From Colwellia psychrerythraea (GTDB lineage Bacteria; Pseudomonadota; Gammaproteobacteria; Enterobacterales; Alteromonadaceae), in NCBI RefSeq assembly GCF_000764185.1, contig NZ_JQEC01000021.1:240585-304584 (forward strand): a stretch of DNA of 64,000 bases, read 5' to 3'. The notes beneath the pieces are model-generated. The model had not been told where the DNA came from, did not search any database, and saw only the letters and a program-made list of their open reading frames with translations. Shown here piece by piece: positions 20,191 to 28,022 of the stretch (position 1 is the first letter of the stretch; the number at the start of each line of letters is the position of its first letter). The position numbers and the translations under genes were made by a program.

Positions 20191-20895
20191 ATGAAAAATA
20201 TTAAAAACTTATACAAAATAGTTAAAACAACAATGATAAAATCAATAATATTGCTAACTTTTGTTAGCGGTTTAAGCGTTAACGTATATGCTGAAACAGC
20301 TGTTTCAAGTGACTTTAATCAAGCATTAATAGCATTGCAACATCAATGGACAGAGACAAATTACGCCCAGGATAAAAACATTAAAAAAGCAGCATTTATC
20401 GCCCTACAAGAAAAATCAACAGAGCTAATAACCGCTTTTCCTAAACAAGCCGAGGCGTGGATATGGCATGGTATCATTCAATCAAGTTATGCTGGTTTTA
20501 AAGGCGGATTAGGAGCACTTTCATTTGTTGATGATGCAAAAAATGCATTAGAAAAAGCACTCACTATGAACGAAAATGCATTACAAGGCTCGGCGCATAC
20601 AAGCCTAGGTATTTTGTATTTGAAAGTACCTGGATGGCCAATTAGCTTCGGCGATGACGATGAAGCCGAAAGCCACTTAACAACTGCGCTAAAAATGAAC
20701 CCAACAGGTATTGATGTAAATTATTTTTTAGCAGAGTTTTATATTGAGAAGGAAGAGTATAAAAAAGCAAAACTTCACCTAAATACTGCAAGCTCTGCCC
20801 CAGCAAGACCAAACCGTAAAGACGCAGATAAATTTAGGCAATTAGAAGTTCAGACATTACTTGCCCAAGTAAATGAAGAATTGAAAGATAACTAA
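20191..20895 (+). CDS. Exported TPR-repeat protein
   Basis: I place the start at ATG 20191 (234 aa), which has AGAGG 7 nt upstream; an upstream in-frame start at 20116 would overlap the previous gene and spoil the signal peptide. Residues 1-36 form a signal peptide with a long basic start. The mature part holds TPR-like helices: EAWIWHGIIQSSYAG, DDAKNALEKALTMNENA, GSAHTSLGILYLKVPGWPISFGDDDEAESHLTTALKMNP, and DVNYFLAEFYIEKEEYKKAKLHL. Such proteins act as periplasmic scaffolds. It is the second gene of an apparent two-gene operon with the hemolysin-family gene. Confidence 0.78.
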   Translation: MKNIKNLYKIVKTTMIKSIILLTFVSGLSVNVYAETAVSSDFNQALIALQHQWTETNYAQDKNIKKAAFIALQEKSTELITAFPKQAEAWIWHGIIQSSYAGFKGGLGALSFVDDAKNALEKALTMNENALQGSAHTSLGILYLKVPGWPISFGDDDEAESHLTTALKMNPTGIDVNYFLAEFYIEKEEYKKAKLHLNTASSAPARPNRKDADKFRQLEVQTLLAQVNEELKDN

Positions 20896-20974
20896 AGGAT
20901 AGTGAAAAAGCATAGATTATTATCAGTTCATTCCTTTCGCTAAATTCTGCCAATAGCGTATAAGATGGTAAAAC

Positions 20975-21009
20975 AATGCTAAAGCACCTGATTTTGGTGC
21001 TTTAGCATT
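20975..21009. terminator. Strong stem-loop downstream of TPR gene
   Basis: AATGCTAAAGCACC (20975-20988) and GGTGCTTTAGCATT (20996-21009) are perfect 14-bp arms around TGATTTT. It lies 80 nt after the TPR stop and is the likely terminator for the hemolysin/TPR operon, though the following T-run is short (it may also use the loop Ts). Confidence 0.7.
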
Positions 21010-21316
21010 TAACATGCTCTTAACAGTATAAAAAATATAAACCAAGCCCAAGGGTAAACCTATCAAGGTAGCAGTTACGGCACAATTATTTCTTCTTGTA
21101 GTTGTTCCGATTAAACTTACCTGTCGGCGTCATTGTCTATGTAGACATTTTATAGAATTGATTTGCTTAAGCGACCTTGAATTCAGCAATAAACCTCTTC
21201 ACTCCCACATAACTTTAGTTAAGAACAATAATTGTTAATTAAAGACCTTTACAATCCGACACAACAACACCACAAGGTATGGTTTGCAATATTTATTACA
21301 TTTAACACCTTGAAAA
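21010..21316. other. Non-coding gap before the integrase remnant
   Basis: About 307 bp between the TPR-operon terminator and the 3' end of the integrase pseudogene. I see no ORF, attC-like site or strong hairpin. It marks the left edge of the integron. Confidence 0.4.
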
Positions 21317-22292
21317 TTAAAGATCTAATGGAGTAGTCCACTCTCTATCTAGGGGGCTCATAGTATGACTAAACCGCGTTCCAACTACATGAGTGTATAT
21401 TTCAGTTGTTCTTAAATCAGTATGACCCAGTAACTCTTGTACTGTCCTAATGTCAGAACCATTTATCAATAATTGCGTGGCAAATGAATGCCTAAATGTA
21501 TTTGCAATAACACGTTTTGAAATATCACTTTTTAATACTGCTTGTCGTAATTGTTTTCTAAAGGCAGAACCATGAATGTGATGACGACAAATATAACCAT
21601 CATACGGGTGCACACATCGCGTTTAGAAGGAAGTATTGCCAGCTGATATCTTTAGCTGCACTACTATATTTTTTGAGTAGCGATGGAGGTAATGAACTTA
21701 AGCCAAAACCTTCACGTAAATCTTTATCATGTATTTTTTTAACTTTTTAAATTTGGTCTTCAATTGCACAGTTGAGTGATTTAGGGAGTAATGTATACCT
21801 GTCTTTTCGCCCCTTGCCCCGAAAAATAAATAAGGTGTTATCAGCCAAATTAAGGTCTTTTATCCTGAGTTGAAGCGCTTCATTTATTCTTAAACCGCAA
21901 CCGTATAATATAGAGGCAATCAGCCAGTGTGTAGAATGTAAGTGACTGATGATTGTAGTAGCTTCTACATGTGTTAAAACTGTTGGCATTATTTTTTCGC
22001 GCTTTGTGAAAGAATAACCTAGATTACTAATATCTCGATTAATGATATATCTATATAAAAATATAATCGCGCATAAAGCCTGGTTCTGTGTTGCAGCACT
22101 GATTTGGCGATTCACTGCTAGGTTATTCAAAAACCTTTCAATTTCATGATTCCTCATATCTTTTGGGTGCTTTTTATCATTGAAGATGATGAAACCTTTA
22201 ATCCACTGCAGATATACTTTTTCTGTTCTCAAACTATATCGTCTTGTTCTGAGCTCATTGCGAACTAATTCTATAAAAGGTGACTTTCCCAT
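21317..22292 (-). pseudogene. intI: Chromosomal integron integrase, inactivated
   Basis: A tyrosine recombinase of the IntI class, recognised by core boxes ASILYGCGLRINEALQLR and GKGRKDR, the IntI-specific extra patch (about 21637-21710, PPSLLKKYSSAAKDISWQYF), and [16 protein letters not shown] with the nucleophile Tyr. The real start is ATG 22290-22292, with AGGAG 8 nt upstream. Three lesions are visible. An in-frame TAA lies at 21747-21749, after IEDQI. A net frameshift lies within about 21618-21636, where an expected F-P-S motif is lost. The box II His that precedes TFR in known IntI proteins is Asn ([11 protein letters not shown]). The gene reads away from the cassettes, the normal integron layout. 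Cassette movement would need an integrase supplied from elsewhere. Confidence 0.92.
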
Positions 22293-22314
22293 CTTAAATA
22301 CTCCTAAGCGATAG

Positions 22315-22330
22315 CTGTATATAATCACAG
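22315..22330. promoter_or_regulatory. LexA (SOS) box upstream of intI
   Basis: CTGTATATAATCACAG fits the gammaproteobacterial LexA consensus CTGT-N8-ACAG exactly. It lies 23 nt before the intI start and would overlap its promoter, as in Vibrio and class 1 integrons where SOS controls the integrase. The box is intact although the integrase is broken. Confidence 0.85.
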
Positions 22331-22427
22331 TTACAATTATTTTTTAATAAATGCAAGGATATGGCTCACTATGTAATTTTTTAAATGGCACGAATATTTA
22401 TAAAGATATTTTTAACTCTTTGTTTTA

Positions 22428-22456
22428 TTGATAATAATTTTCTTGCTAATTGTATA
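22428..22456 (+). promoter_or_regulatory. Candidate cassette promoter (Pc-like)
   Basis: TTGATA (22428-22433) and TGTATA (22451-22456), spaced by 17 nt, read toward the cassettes. The site lies between intI and the first cassette. It is immediately followed by an inverted repeat, GTGTGCC (22459-22465) and GGCACAC (22473-22479), which could be an operator over the start site. Assignment is by position and consensus only. Confidence 0.45.
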
Positions 22457-22564
22457 TAGTGTGCCCCGTTATGGCACACATATCTCAATGCTCACTTTCT
22501 CCATTCGCGGTAATGTTTGATAAGACTAATAGTTACTGGTAACGTGCTAAAATTATTAATAAAA

Positions 22565-22639
22565 ATGTGTGTTAGGGCTTGTTAAAATTCAAGGTTGATT
22601 TTGTATTAACTCGAAATGCGCACTAATACACTGTTATGT
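22565..22639. other. attI-like site and first cassette junction
   Basis: The stretch ends in GTTATGT (22633-22639), the same crossover heptamer as the R' boxes of attC1, attC2 and attC7. It lacks the inverted-repeat structure of an attC, as expected for attI. Cassette DNA therefore starts at 22634. The motif GTGTTAGG lies about 60 nt to the left and may be part of the integrase-binding region. Exact left limit is uncertain. Confidence 0.65.
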
Positions 22640-22654
22640 ACTCAAGGAGGTTTG

Positions 22655-23242
22655 GTGAAATATTCTATATTTATATTACTAATTTGCTTTAGTAATATTT
22701 CAACAGCTAAAGATTTAATCTTGAGTAAAACAAGTTTAGGCTCTCTAAAATTATCTCAAGATTCTTTGATTTCATTTCAAAAAATTAAGAAGGCATTTCC
22801 TGATCATAATGTAACCCATGAGATAGCTTTTGGAGATTCACCAGACTTTCATAGAATAGAAATACAAAATAATGAAAAGGAGCAACTTTTTTATATTGTT
22901 TCATATTTCGATGAAAAAACAGATAAAGATACATCCCAATACAATATTGATTTGTTGGTTATTACTAGTTCTAAAATCATAGATCAATACGGTATTCGTA
23001 TCGGTGATGACGTAAAAAAAATCATAATAAAAAGAGGTTTAAATTTACTCGTCTCGGCAAACCATTTCGACAATTCAATTGGTAATGATCTTATCTATTA
23101 CTCAGTTGAGATTCCACTTAGCACAGAGTTTAAAGATAAAGGAATGGATTATATGAGTCCAGTTGGTGTTACCAAAGAACAAATTATTTTGGCTAATCCT
23201 GTCGTGACGTCAATGTCATGGCCTTACCCAAGTTGGGATTAA
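22655..23242 (+). CDS. Cassette 1: exported hypothetical protein
   Basis: The product is about 195 residues from GTG at 22655. This start has AAGGAGG just upstream and gives a clean signal peptide (VKYSIFILLICFSNISTAKD). The longer reading from 22616 would begin in attI, across the cassette junction at 22633, and is rejected. The mature part (LILSKTSLGSLKLSQDSLISFQKIKKAFP...) has an ITSSKIIDQYGIRIGDDVKK segment that looks like a ligand-binding or inhibitor-like beta domain. No family recognised. As the first cassette it is best placed for expression from a Pc-type promoter. Confidence 0.65.
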   Translation: MKYSIFILLICFSNISTAKDLILSKTSLGSLKLSQDSLISFQKIKKAFPDHNVTHEIAFGDSPDFHRIEIQNNEKEQLFYIVSYFDEKTDKDTSQYNIDLLVITSSKIIDQYGIRIGDDVKKIIIKRGLNLLVSANHFDNSIGNDLIYYSVEIPLSTEFKDKGMDYMSPVGVTKEQIILANPVVTSMSWPYPSWD

Positions 23243-23246
23243 TCGT

Positions 23247-23341
23247 ACATAAGCTATTAAACAAGGACAAAAAACAGTTTGCTGTTTTCGTCCCTCAATA
23301 TTTTAGCAAACAATTTTTTGCCTGTTAATAGGGCGTTATGT
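23247..23341 (+). repeat. attC1
   Basis: Imperfect inverted repeat from ACATAAGC to R' GTTATGT (23335-23341). The inner arms (ACAGTTTGCTG / TTTTAGCAAAC) and outer arms (ATTAAACAAGGAC / GCCTGTTAATAGGGC) pair as in other attC sites of this array. Confidence 0.88.
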
Positions 23342-23359
23342 TTCTAAACGAGTATTTGT

Positions 23360-23647
23360 GTGAATCCTAAGTCTGATAAAAATATTGATACACCTCTTTT
23401 TCATACTCCTAAAACGATCCAAGTATCAAAAAATTCGATTTGGCCAACAAGAGTTTTCTTTTGGATCATTTCGGGATATTTTTTATATGAATCTTATTCA
23501 GGTTATATAGAAGAGACAATCTTTGTTAATCGGGACAGTTGGTCTTTAACCGAAGACCCATTTATATTCTGGTTTGCAATTATCGGATATGCAATTGCAG
23601 CATTAGGTTTCTTTTGGCAATCCTTTCGGGTTAAAGTCAAAACATAA
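23360..23647 (+). CDS. Cassette 2: small two-TM membrane protein
   Basis: The 95-residue product starts at GTG 23360, 19 nt after the attC1 crossover box. Two hydrophobic helices (TRVFFWIISGYFLYESY and FIFWFAIIGYAIAALGFFW) are separated by a polar acidic loop. It is unrelated to any family I can name and is typical of the small membrane proteins in this array. Its stop is followed at once by the next attC. Expression would depend on an upstream promoter. Confidence 0.55.
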   Translation: MNPKSDKNIDTPLFHTPKTIQVSKNSIWPTRVFFWIISGYFLYESYSGYIEETIFVNRDSWSLTEDPFIFWFAIIGYAIAALGFFWQSFRVKVKT

Positions 23648-23741
23648 CAAGGCATTAAAGCAGGAAAATTTACAGTTGGCTGTTTTCACTGCGTTCAACA
23701 TTTTAGCCAACTACAAATTTCCTCTTAATGAGGCGTTATGT
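23642..23741 (+). repeat. attC2
   Basis: R'' ACATAAC (23642-23648) to R' GTTATGT (23735-23741); inner arms ACAGTTGGCTG / TTTTAGCCAACT. The gene stop codon overlaps the left end. Confidence 0.9.
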
Positions 23742-23763
23742 ACTTCGAGAGTTTTAGCTAACT

Positions 23764-24366
23764 ATGGATGATTTAGAAAGTACAGTTGCTTTGATTTTTG
23801 CCTTCATTTCATCAGTAGTTATTCTTATTTACTATTTAAACCCTAAGCAATCTAATTGTTTAGATTGTAATAGCGTAATAAGCCACCAAAAAGAAAATCG
23901 ATATAGTATTACGGTCAATGGTGAAGAAAATTCTCTATGTAAAAAGTGTTTCAATAAACGTCAAAAACAAGACGATTTAGTTGCTCAAAACTGTTCTTGT
24001 TGCTCGAAAAAATTTACAACAAGAATGAAAATCCATGAGTGGGATATTGGTAGTAAATTATGTTTTTTGTGCTCAAAATGTAATAGAAAAGGTGAATCTC
24101 AATTAAAGAGTAACTTTCAACTTATTGAAGTTTTAACAGATAACTTTATCCAAAATAATACCGGTGTAAACTCCTTGCAAGAGTATGTTGATAGCTCGAA
24201 TATTGAAATTGATCACCAGAATGATCTTAATTCTCAAGAGTGGAATAACTTCATAGTCAAAACAACTAAGTTTCCGTCATGGAAAGCTATGGAAGCTAAA
24301 GCCATATCAGAGTTGTATTCTAAACATAAAAGTAGCATTATCGAAGAGTTGTGTAAAAGTACATAA
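23764..24366 (+). CDS. Cassette 3: membrane-anchored zinc-ribbon-like protein
   Basis: The 200-residue product has one N-terminal TM helix (VALIFAFISSVVILIYYL) and then several CxxC pairs: NCLDCNSV, LCKKCFNK, NCSCCSKKF and LCFLCSKCNRKG. Eight or more cysteines in this spacing point to two zinc ribbons facing the cytoplasm. The C-terminal half (residues 120-200) is polar and helical, with no recognisable domain. It may be a membrane-tethered nucleic-acid- or protein-binding factor. Function unknown; it is clearly a cassette gene because its stop lies within attC3. Confidence 0.6.
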   Translation: MDDLESTVALIFAFISSVVILIYYLNPKQSNCLDCNSVISHQKENRYSITVNGEENSLCKKCFNKRQKQDDLVAQNCSCCSKKFTTRMKIHEWDIGSKLCFLCSKCNRKGESQLKSNFQLIEVLTDNFIQNNTGVNSLQEYVDSSNIEIDHQNDLNSQEWNNFIVKTTKFPSWKAMEAKAISELYSKHKSSIIEELCKST

Positions 24367-24460
24367 CAAGCTGTTAAACAAGGACAAAAAACAGTTGGTT
24401 TTTGCTCCTGCGTCGCGTATTTTAACCAACAATTATTTGCCCATTAAACGGGCGTTATAC
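24361..24460 (+). repeat. attC3
   Basis: R'' ACATAAC (24361-24367) to R' GTTATAC (24454-24460); inner arms ACAGTTGGTT / TTTAACCAACA. Confidence 0.9.
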
Positions 24461-24501
24461 GCTAGTGGAGTTATAGCTAGCTTGTTATTAATGGATATAT
24501 A

Positions 24502-24927
24502 ATGAACAAAATATTAGCTGTACTGCCATTTATAGGCTTACTTTCTGTTTCTAGCTCTGCTGGAGAATTAGAAATATCAACGGGGTTTGGCCACCAGTAT
24601 GGTGGGGTTTTAGGTGCTCAATTTGCAAATAAAACTGAATTGAGCAAATATTATATTTCTACTGGCTTGTTAGGTGCATCAGCGGGTTTTGAAACAACTT
24701 TTCAAAAAAACTCAAAGCATTCATTTGGACTTTCTGTCGGGGCTGAGGCCGTTTCTAGTGAAGATGGATTTGCTTTTGCAACATATAATTATCACTTTAA
24801 TGGTTTCTCTAACAACGGTCTAGTTATTGGAACTGGCATCGGTATTAGGCGTCAAGAGGAAACATTAGGAGGTGATGATACAGAAACATCTTTTTCATTG
24901 ACCCTCAACATAGGGTATAAGTTTTAG
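24502..24927 (+). CDS. Cassette 4: small outer-membrane beta-barrel-like protein
   Basis: The 141-residue product has a signal peptide (MNKILAVLPFIGLLSVSSSAG), then alternating polar/hydrophobic strands rich in Gly and aromatic residues (ELEISTGFGHQYGG, KYYISTGLLGASAGF, FAFATYNYHF, TSFSLTLNIGYKF). It ends in Phe, the usual C-terminal signal for outer-membrane barrel insertion. Size would suit a six- to eight-stranded barrel. No named family. The stop is directly followed by attC4. Confidence 0.6.
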   Translation: MNKILAVLPFIGLLSVSSSAGELEISTGFGHQYGGVLGAQFANKTELSKYYISTGLLGASAGFETTFQKNSKHSFGLSVGAEAVSSEDGFAFATYNYHFNGFSNNGLVIGTGIGIRRQEETLGGDDTETSFSLTLNIGYKF

Positions 24928-24928
24928 C

Positions 24929-25028
24929 GTATAAGCACTTAAAGCGAGACTAAAAACAATTTGCTCGGTTTCGCTTCGCTACACATTATAGCAGACAAAT
25001 TTTTAGCCCCTTAACGTGGGCGTTAGGT
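24929..25028 (+). repeat. attC4
   Basis: Left end GTATAAG (24929-24935), right R' GTTAGGT (25022-25028); inner arms ACAATTTGCTCGG / TATAGCAGACAAATT. Confidence 0.85.
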
Positions 25029-25051
25029 TTAAAACTCACAACTGTAGTTCT

Positions 25052-25645
25052 ATGAAATATTTTAGAAAAATGATTGAGCATTACATTCCTGTCAATGATG
25101 ATGAGTGGGCTTATGCTTGCAAAATATTTGACATGAAACATGTCAAAAAAGGAACAATGATACATTACGCAGGTGACGTATTTAGTGATATATGGTTTAT
25201 TAAAAGTGGTTTAGCCAGATCATATTTTAGTGATATGAATGGCAAAGATAATACTTGGCAACTCTATTTTAGAGGAAAAAGTAAGCATGGTTTAAACCAC
25301 TTTATGGACGATAGTGTAAGCTTTTCTGAAAAAAAAGGGTCAATGCTTAACTTTGAAATTCTTGAAGATTCAGTTTTTTATGTAGCGTCTCTGGAAGCGA
25401 TTAACAAGTTTATATCACAAGAAAAAAAATGGGAGCGTTTAGCTAGAATATGGATACATGACACCTATTATTCTGCAACATACAAACGTGTCCTTTCTCT
25501 CATGTCAGAGACTGCAGCCGAAAGATATGAACGTTTACTTGACGAATACCCTCTTATATTAGATCAAGTTAAGTCATATCATATAGCCTCTTATCTTGGT
25601 GTCGCTCCCCAGACATTGAGTAAATTAAAAAATGAATCTAGGTGA
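25052..25645 (+). CDS. Cassette 5: Crp/Fnr-family cyclic-nucleotide-binding-type regulator
   Basis: The start at ATG 25052 (197 aa) is preferred because the longer frame from 25016 begins left of the attC4 crossover. Residues 20-115 form a cNMP-binding-like jelly roll (MKHVKKGTMIHYAGDVFSDIWFIKSGLARSYF). The C-terminal part (SETAAERYERLLDEYPLILDQ, then HIASYLGVAPQTLSKLKNE) is the short HTH of the Crp-like subgroup found next to small membrane-protein genes. The Crp cAMP-binding Arg/Ser pair is not evident, so the ligand is uncertain. A cassette-borne transcription factor could act on targets elsewhere in the genome. Confidence 0.78.
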   Translation: MKYFRKMIEHYIPVNDDEWAYACKIFDMKHVKKGTMIHYAGDVFSDIWFIKSGLARSYFSDMNGKDNTWQLYFRGKSKHGLNHFMDDSVSFSEKKGSMLNFEILEDSVFYVASLEAINKFISQEKKWERLARIWIHDTYYSATYKRVLSLMSETAAERYERLLDEYPLILDQVKSYHIASYLGVAPQTLSKLKNESR

Positions 25646-25801
25646 ATGAAATTTAGTATTCCTTTGTTTACCATGTATTTTTTTAATGGAGGTTAACAAT
25701 GAATACTGTTCAAAAATTTAAGAGCCCACATGAACAAAGCTCTCCGCCATACATTGGCAAGGTCTGGAGTGTAAGTAGCTCCACTGACTCTAGCGTTATG
25801 C
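25646..25801 (+). other. Degenerate junction after cassette 5, with a possible 36-codon ORF
   Basis: No left attC arm can be found after the Crp-like gene. A right-end box GTTATGC is present at 25795-25801. Between them, a frame of 36 codons starts at ATG 25699 behind a very good GGAGG site and runs to TAA 25807-25809 through the R' box. It looks like the first part of a cassette gene truncated when two cassettes fused, rather than a working small protein. Confidence 0.4.
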
Positions 25802-25817
25802 TTACATAAGGAATATC

Positions 25818-26249
25818 ATGATGGAACTTACACAGATAGGCACACAACTCATCTTTATTGGAATTGTCTTTTTTCTTGTCGGTTTAATACAAGGTGCATT
25901 GATACCAACAGTAAAAAATTCCCGGATGGCTCTTTCTGGTCATATGACTGCGGTTCAGTGCGGAATGGCTCTGGCGATTTTTGGTGTTATTTGGTCGCTG
26001 GTTGAGTTACCTTTATCTTTAGAAAACTTTGTGGCTTATGGCTCAGCATTGGGATTCATACTTATTTGGCTGGGAATAACTATTGCGTCTGTAACAGGTG
26101 CGAGTAAAGCGCTTCCAATCGCTGGGACTGGATTTTCAGCAACCGTCACTACCGAATTTACGGTTAAGATTATGGTACGTACTGGGTCACTACTATCACT
26201 AATTGCCTGTACTTTTTTAGTTTTTGGATTACTGCCAATACTTTGGTAG
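25818..26249 (+). CDS. Cassette 6: four-TM protein, (hydroxyamino)benzene mutase-like
   Basis: The 143-residue hydrophobic protein has four TM helices. The motif NSRMALSGHMTAVQCGMALAIFGVIW after the first helix resembles the conserved loop of HabA/HabB hydroxylaminobenzene mutases (P-N-x-R-M-A-L-S-x-H), a small membrane enzyme family that rearranges aryl hydroxylamines to aminophenols. Later helices include AYGSALGFILIWLGITIASVTGASKALPIAG. I rate the family match as moderate; it could be a distant uncharacterised relative. RBS AAGGA lies upstream and attC6 follows. Confidence 0.55.
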   Translation: MMELTQIGTQLIFIGIVFFLVGLIQGALIPTVKNSRMALSGHMTAVQCGMALAIFGVIWSLVELPLSLENFVAYGSALGFILIWLGITIASVTGASKALPIAGTGFSATVTTEFTVKIMVRTGSLLSLIACTFLVFGLLPILW

Positions 26250-26260
26250 CCGTAAGAGAT

Positions 26261-26371
26261 GTATAACAAAGCCATCAAGCCGACCTCCTTCCGTTTCGCT
26301 TTTTGGGCTTGGCGAAAGCGTCAGTTTAGCCTAAAAATCGCTTTAGTCGCCGGCTGATGGCGGTGTTATAA
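26261..26371 (+). repeat. attC6 (divergent type)
   Basis: R'' GTATAAC (26261-26267) to R' GTTATAA (26365-26371). Its interior (CCGACCTCCTTCCG, GGCTGATGGCGG) differs from the ACAGTTTGCT-type sites elsewhere in the array, and it is longer, suggesting this cassette came from a different lineage. Confidence 0.82.
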
Positions 26372-26395
26372 GTCATATCAAGTATGGAGTTTTAA

Positions 26396-26704
26396 ATGTC
26401 AAATATTGGACATGTTCGATATTCTAAAGGTGATAAAGCTGGCGAATTAAAAGCCGTCTGGATTCATGATGATTGCGGTCAAGGAACTGGTCTAGCGATT
26501 GGTGATTCAAACACTAAATTCGAAGGCAAATACCAAATTAAGTATTTTGATGAAAACGGCACGTTACAAGCGGAGCGTGATTTAGAGATTATTAATAATG
26601 GTAATAGTTATAAATTAACTTGGAGTAAAAATGGGGTTGTTACCTGTGTTGGAATTGGAATGGAAAATTCTAACATATTATCAGCGGGTTATTATGATCT
26701 GTAG
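26396..26704 (+). CDS. Cassette 7: small cytosolic hypothetical protein
   Basis: The 102-residue product (MSNIGHVRYSKGDKAGELKAVWIHDDCGQGTGLAIG...) has GGAG 8 nt before the ATG. Its beta-rich pattern (FEGKYQIKYFDENGTLQAERDLEI, NGNSYKLTWSKNGVVTCVGIGME, LSAGYYDL) resembles small lipocalin/avidin-like barrels, but I cannot assign a family. No signal peptide. It is a typical orphan cassette gene with attC7 starting just after the stop. Confidence 0.55.
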   Translation: MSNIGHVRYSKGDKAGELKAVWIHDDCGQGTGLAIGDSNTKFEGKYQIKYFDENGTLQAERDLEIINNGNSYKLTWSKNGVVTCVGIGMENSNILSAGYYDL

Positions 26705-26708
26705 TGAC

Positions 26709-26820
26709 GTATAATAAGCCAATTAAGACGGGACTAAACAGTTGACTATCACTCGTTCCTAGTACATTTTAGTCAACAATTTCGTGCCGCTTAGTATTGT
26801 GGCGTTATGTTGCTAAAATT
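26709..26820 (+). repeat. attC7
   Basis: Left end GTATAAT (26709-26715) to R' GTTATGT (26814-26820); inner arms ACAGTTGACT / TTTTAGTCAACA. Confidence 0.87.
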
Positions 26821-26909
26821 GGCTCTGTCGGCATCTGTCGTATACTTTTCGTCACCGACACTTTAAAAAAATTGACATTATTATCGCTCAGAGTAGCGAG
26901 GAGATATTA

Positions 26910-27368
26910 ATGATATTAAAAAATTTAAGAGCAGAAAAAAATTGGTCACAGGAACAGGTGGCAACATTCAGTGGACTTAGCACTAGAACTATTCAACGAG
27001 TTGAAAGTGGTCAAAGTGCAAGTATTGAAACTCTTAAGTCTATCGCCTCTGTATTTGAAATTGATATATCAAAACTAACAGAGGAAATTAAAGTGATAGA
27101 TAAAAAATCGGAACATTGGAAAGCGCAACATTGGTTCTTTAGAATGTCTGCTTTGGGGACAGGTTCACGGAAAGCTCAAGTTAGAATAGAGTTAGTACTT
27201 TTAGGTTTAGCTGTTTTTGAAACTATAATGATTTACTTTGAAACTGCGCATACAGGACTAGCGCTGTTATTGATGTATGTTCTTTATAGCCACGTTGTTT
27301 TTATTAGGTATGGCGATAAGAATCAAGCTTGGGACACACAACATAACAAACCAATTAAGCGGGACTAA
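26910..27368 (+). CDS. Cassette 8: XRE-type HTH protein with 2TM tail
   Basis: Residues 1-65 are a Cro/C1-type helix-turn-helix (MILKNLRAEKNWSQEQVATFSGLSTRTIQRVESGQ). A linker and two hydrophobic helices follow (VRIELVLLGLAVFETIMIYF, ALLLMYVLYSHVVFI), the architecture of small XRE-2TM regulators. It has AGGAG 6 nt before the start. The last codons (QHNKPIKRD) are encoded by the left arm of attC8, so the present C-terminus was set by the recombination site. An 88-nt leader separates attC7 from the ATG and may hold a cassette promoter. Confidence 0.78.
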   Translation: MILKNLRAEKNWSQEQVATFSGLSTRTIQRVESGQSASIETLKSIASVFEIDISKLTEEIKVIDKKSEHWKAQHWFFRMSALGTGSRKAQVRIELVLLGLAVFETIMIYFETAHTGLALLLMYVLYSHVVFIRYGDKNQAWDTQHNKPIKRD

Positions 27369-27427
27369 AAACAGTTTGCTCGGTTTCACTTCGCTACACA
27401 TTTTAGCCCGTTGATTGGGCGTTGGTA
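27341..27427 (+). repeat. attC8, internally deleted
   Basis: R'' ACATAAC (27341-27347) to R' GTTGGTA (27421-27427), only 87 nt. The right inner arm present in sister sites (CAAAC-A-TTTTTTAG) is missing after CACATTTTAGC, consistent with slippage between two TTTTAGC repeats. Confidence 0.8.
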
Positions 27428-27451
27428 CTCAGTATATAGCCGAGGAAATAT

Positions 27452-27877
27452 ATGAATATTATCTTAGAATTACAAAGCCTAAACTACATAGGTGTAGCAG
27501 TCGCAACGATAGTGAGCTATGTACTTGGCTTTGGCTGGTATCACTGGGCAATTTTCGGTGAAGCATGGGCAAGTGCCTTAGGTCTCACTAAAGAGGAAGC
27601 TGACAATACCGAAGGTCTTGGCGGAGCTTTTGTAATATCTTTAATTTCTGGGCTAACAAAAACTATACTCATTGCTTTACTTATGTCGGCAACAAATATA
27701 TCTGGTGTTCTAAGCGGGGCTTTTTTGGGGGCGGTAATTGCAACTGTACTTACTGTCACATCATTAGGTTATTATAATGGTTTCGCGCGCACACCTTCAA
27801 AATTAACATTAATAAATTCTGCCCATAGTGTTGTTGAACTTGCTCTAATTGGTGCAGTTATTGGTATATTTTCTTAA
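27452..27877 (+). CDS. Cassette 9: DUF1761 family four-TM protein
   Basis: The 141-residue membrane protein matches DUF1761: it begins with LNYIGVAVATIVSYVLGFGWYHWAIFGEAWASALG, the family's conserved GxxWY...FGxxW loop after helix 1. Three further helices follow, with GYYNGFARTPSKLTLINSAHSVVELALIGAVIG at the end. A good ribosome site (GAGGAAATAT) precedes the ATG. The family is common in bacteria with no known function. Its gene is flanked by attC8 and attC9. Confidence 0.8.
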   Translation: MNIILELQSLNYIGVAVATIVSYVLGFGWYHWAIFGEAWASALGLTKEEADNTEGLGGAFVISLISGLTKTILIALLMSATNISGVLSGAFLGAVIATVLTVTSLGYYNGFARTPSKLTLINSAHSVVELALIGAVIGIFS

Positions 27878-27885
27878 TAAAAGTA

Positions 27886-27986
27886 GCCTAACAAGCGTAT
27901 TCAGCATGGGACTGATAACAGTTTGCTCGGTTCCGCTACCCTACACATTTTGCAAACTATTACAGCCCCTTATTGGGGCGTTGGCA
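27886..27986 (+). repeat. attC9
   Basis: R'' GCCTAAC (27886-27892) to R' GTTGGCA (27980-27986); inner arms ACAGTTTGCTCGG / TTTTGCAAACTATT. Confidence 0.9.
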
Positions 27987-28022
27987 AGTACATTCTGACT
28001 ACAGCTGATATAAAGGAAATAT

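Noticed and set aside
22329..22632. Possible gene between intI and the first cassette
   Set aside because: No frame with a start and plausible codon use; the region fits attI and promoter DNA.
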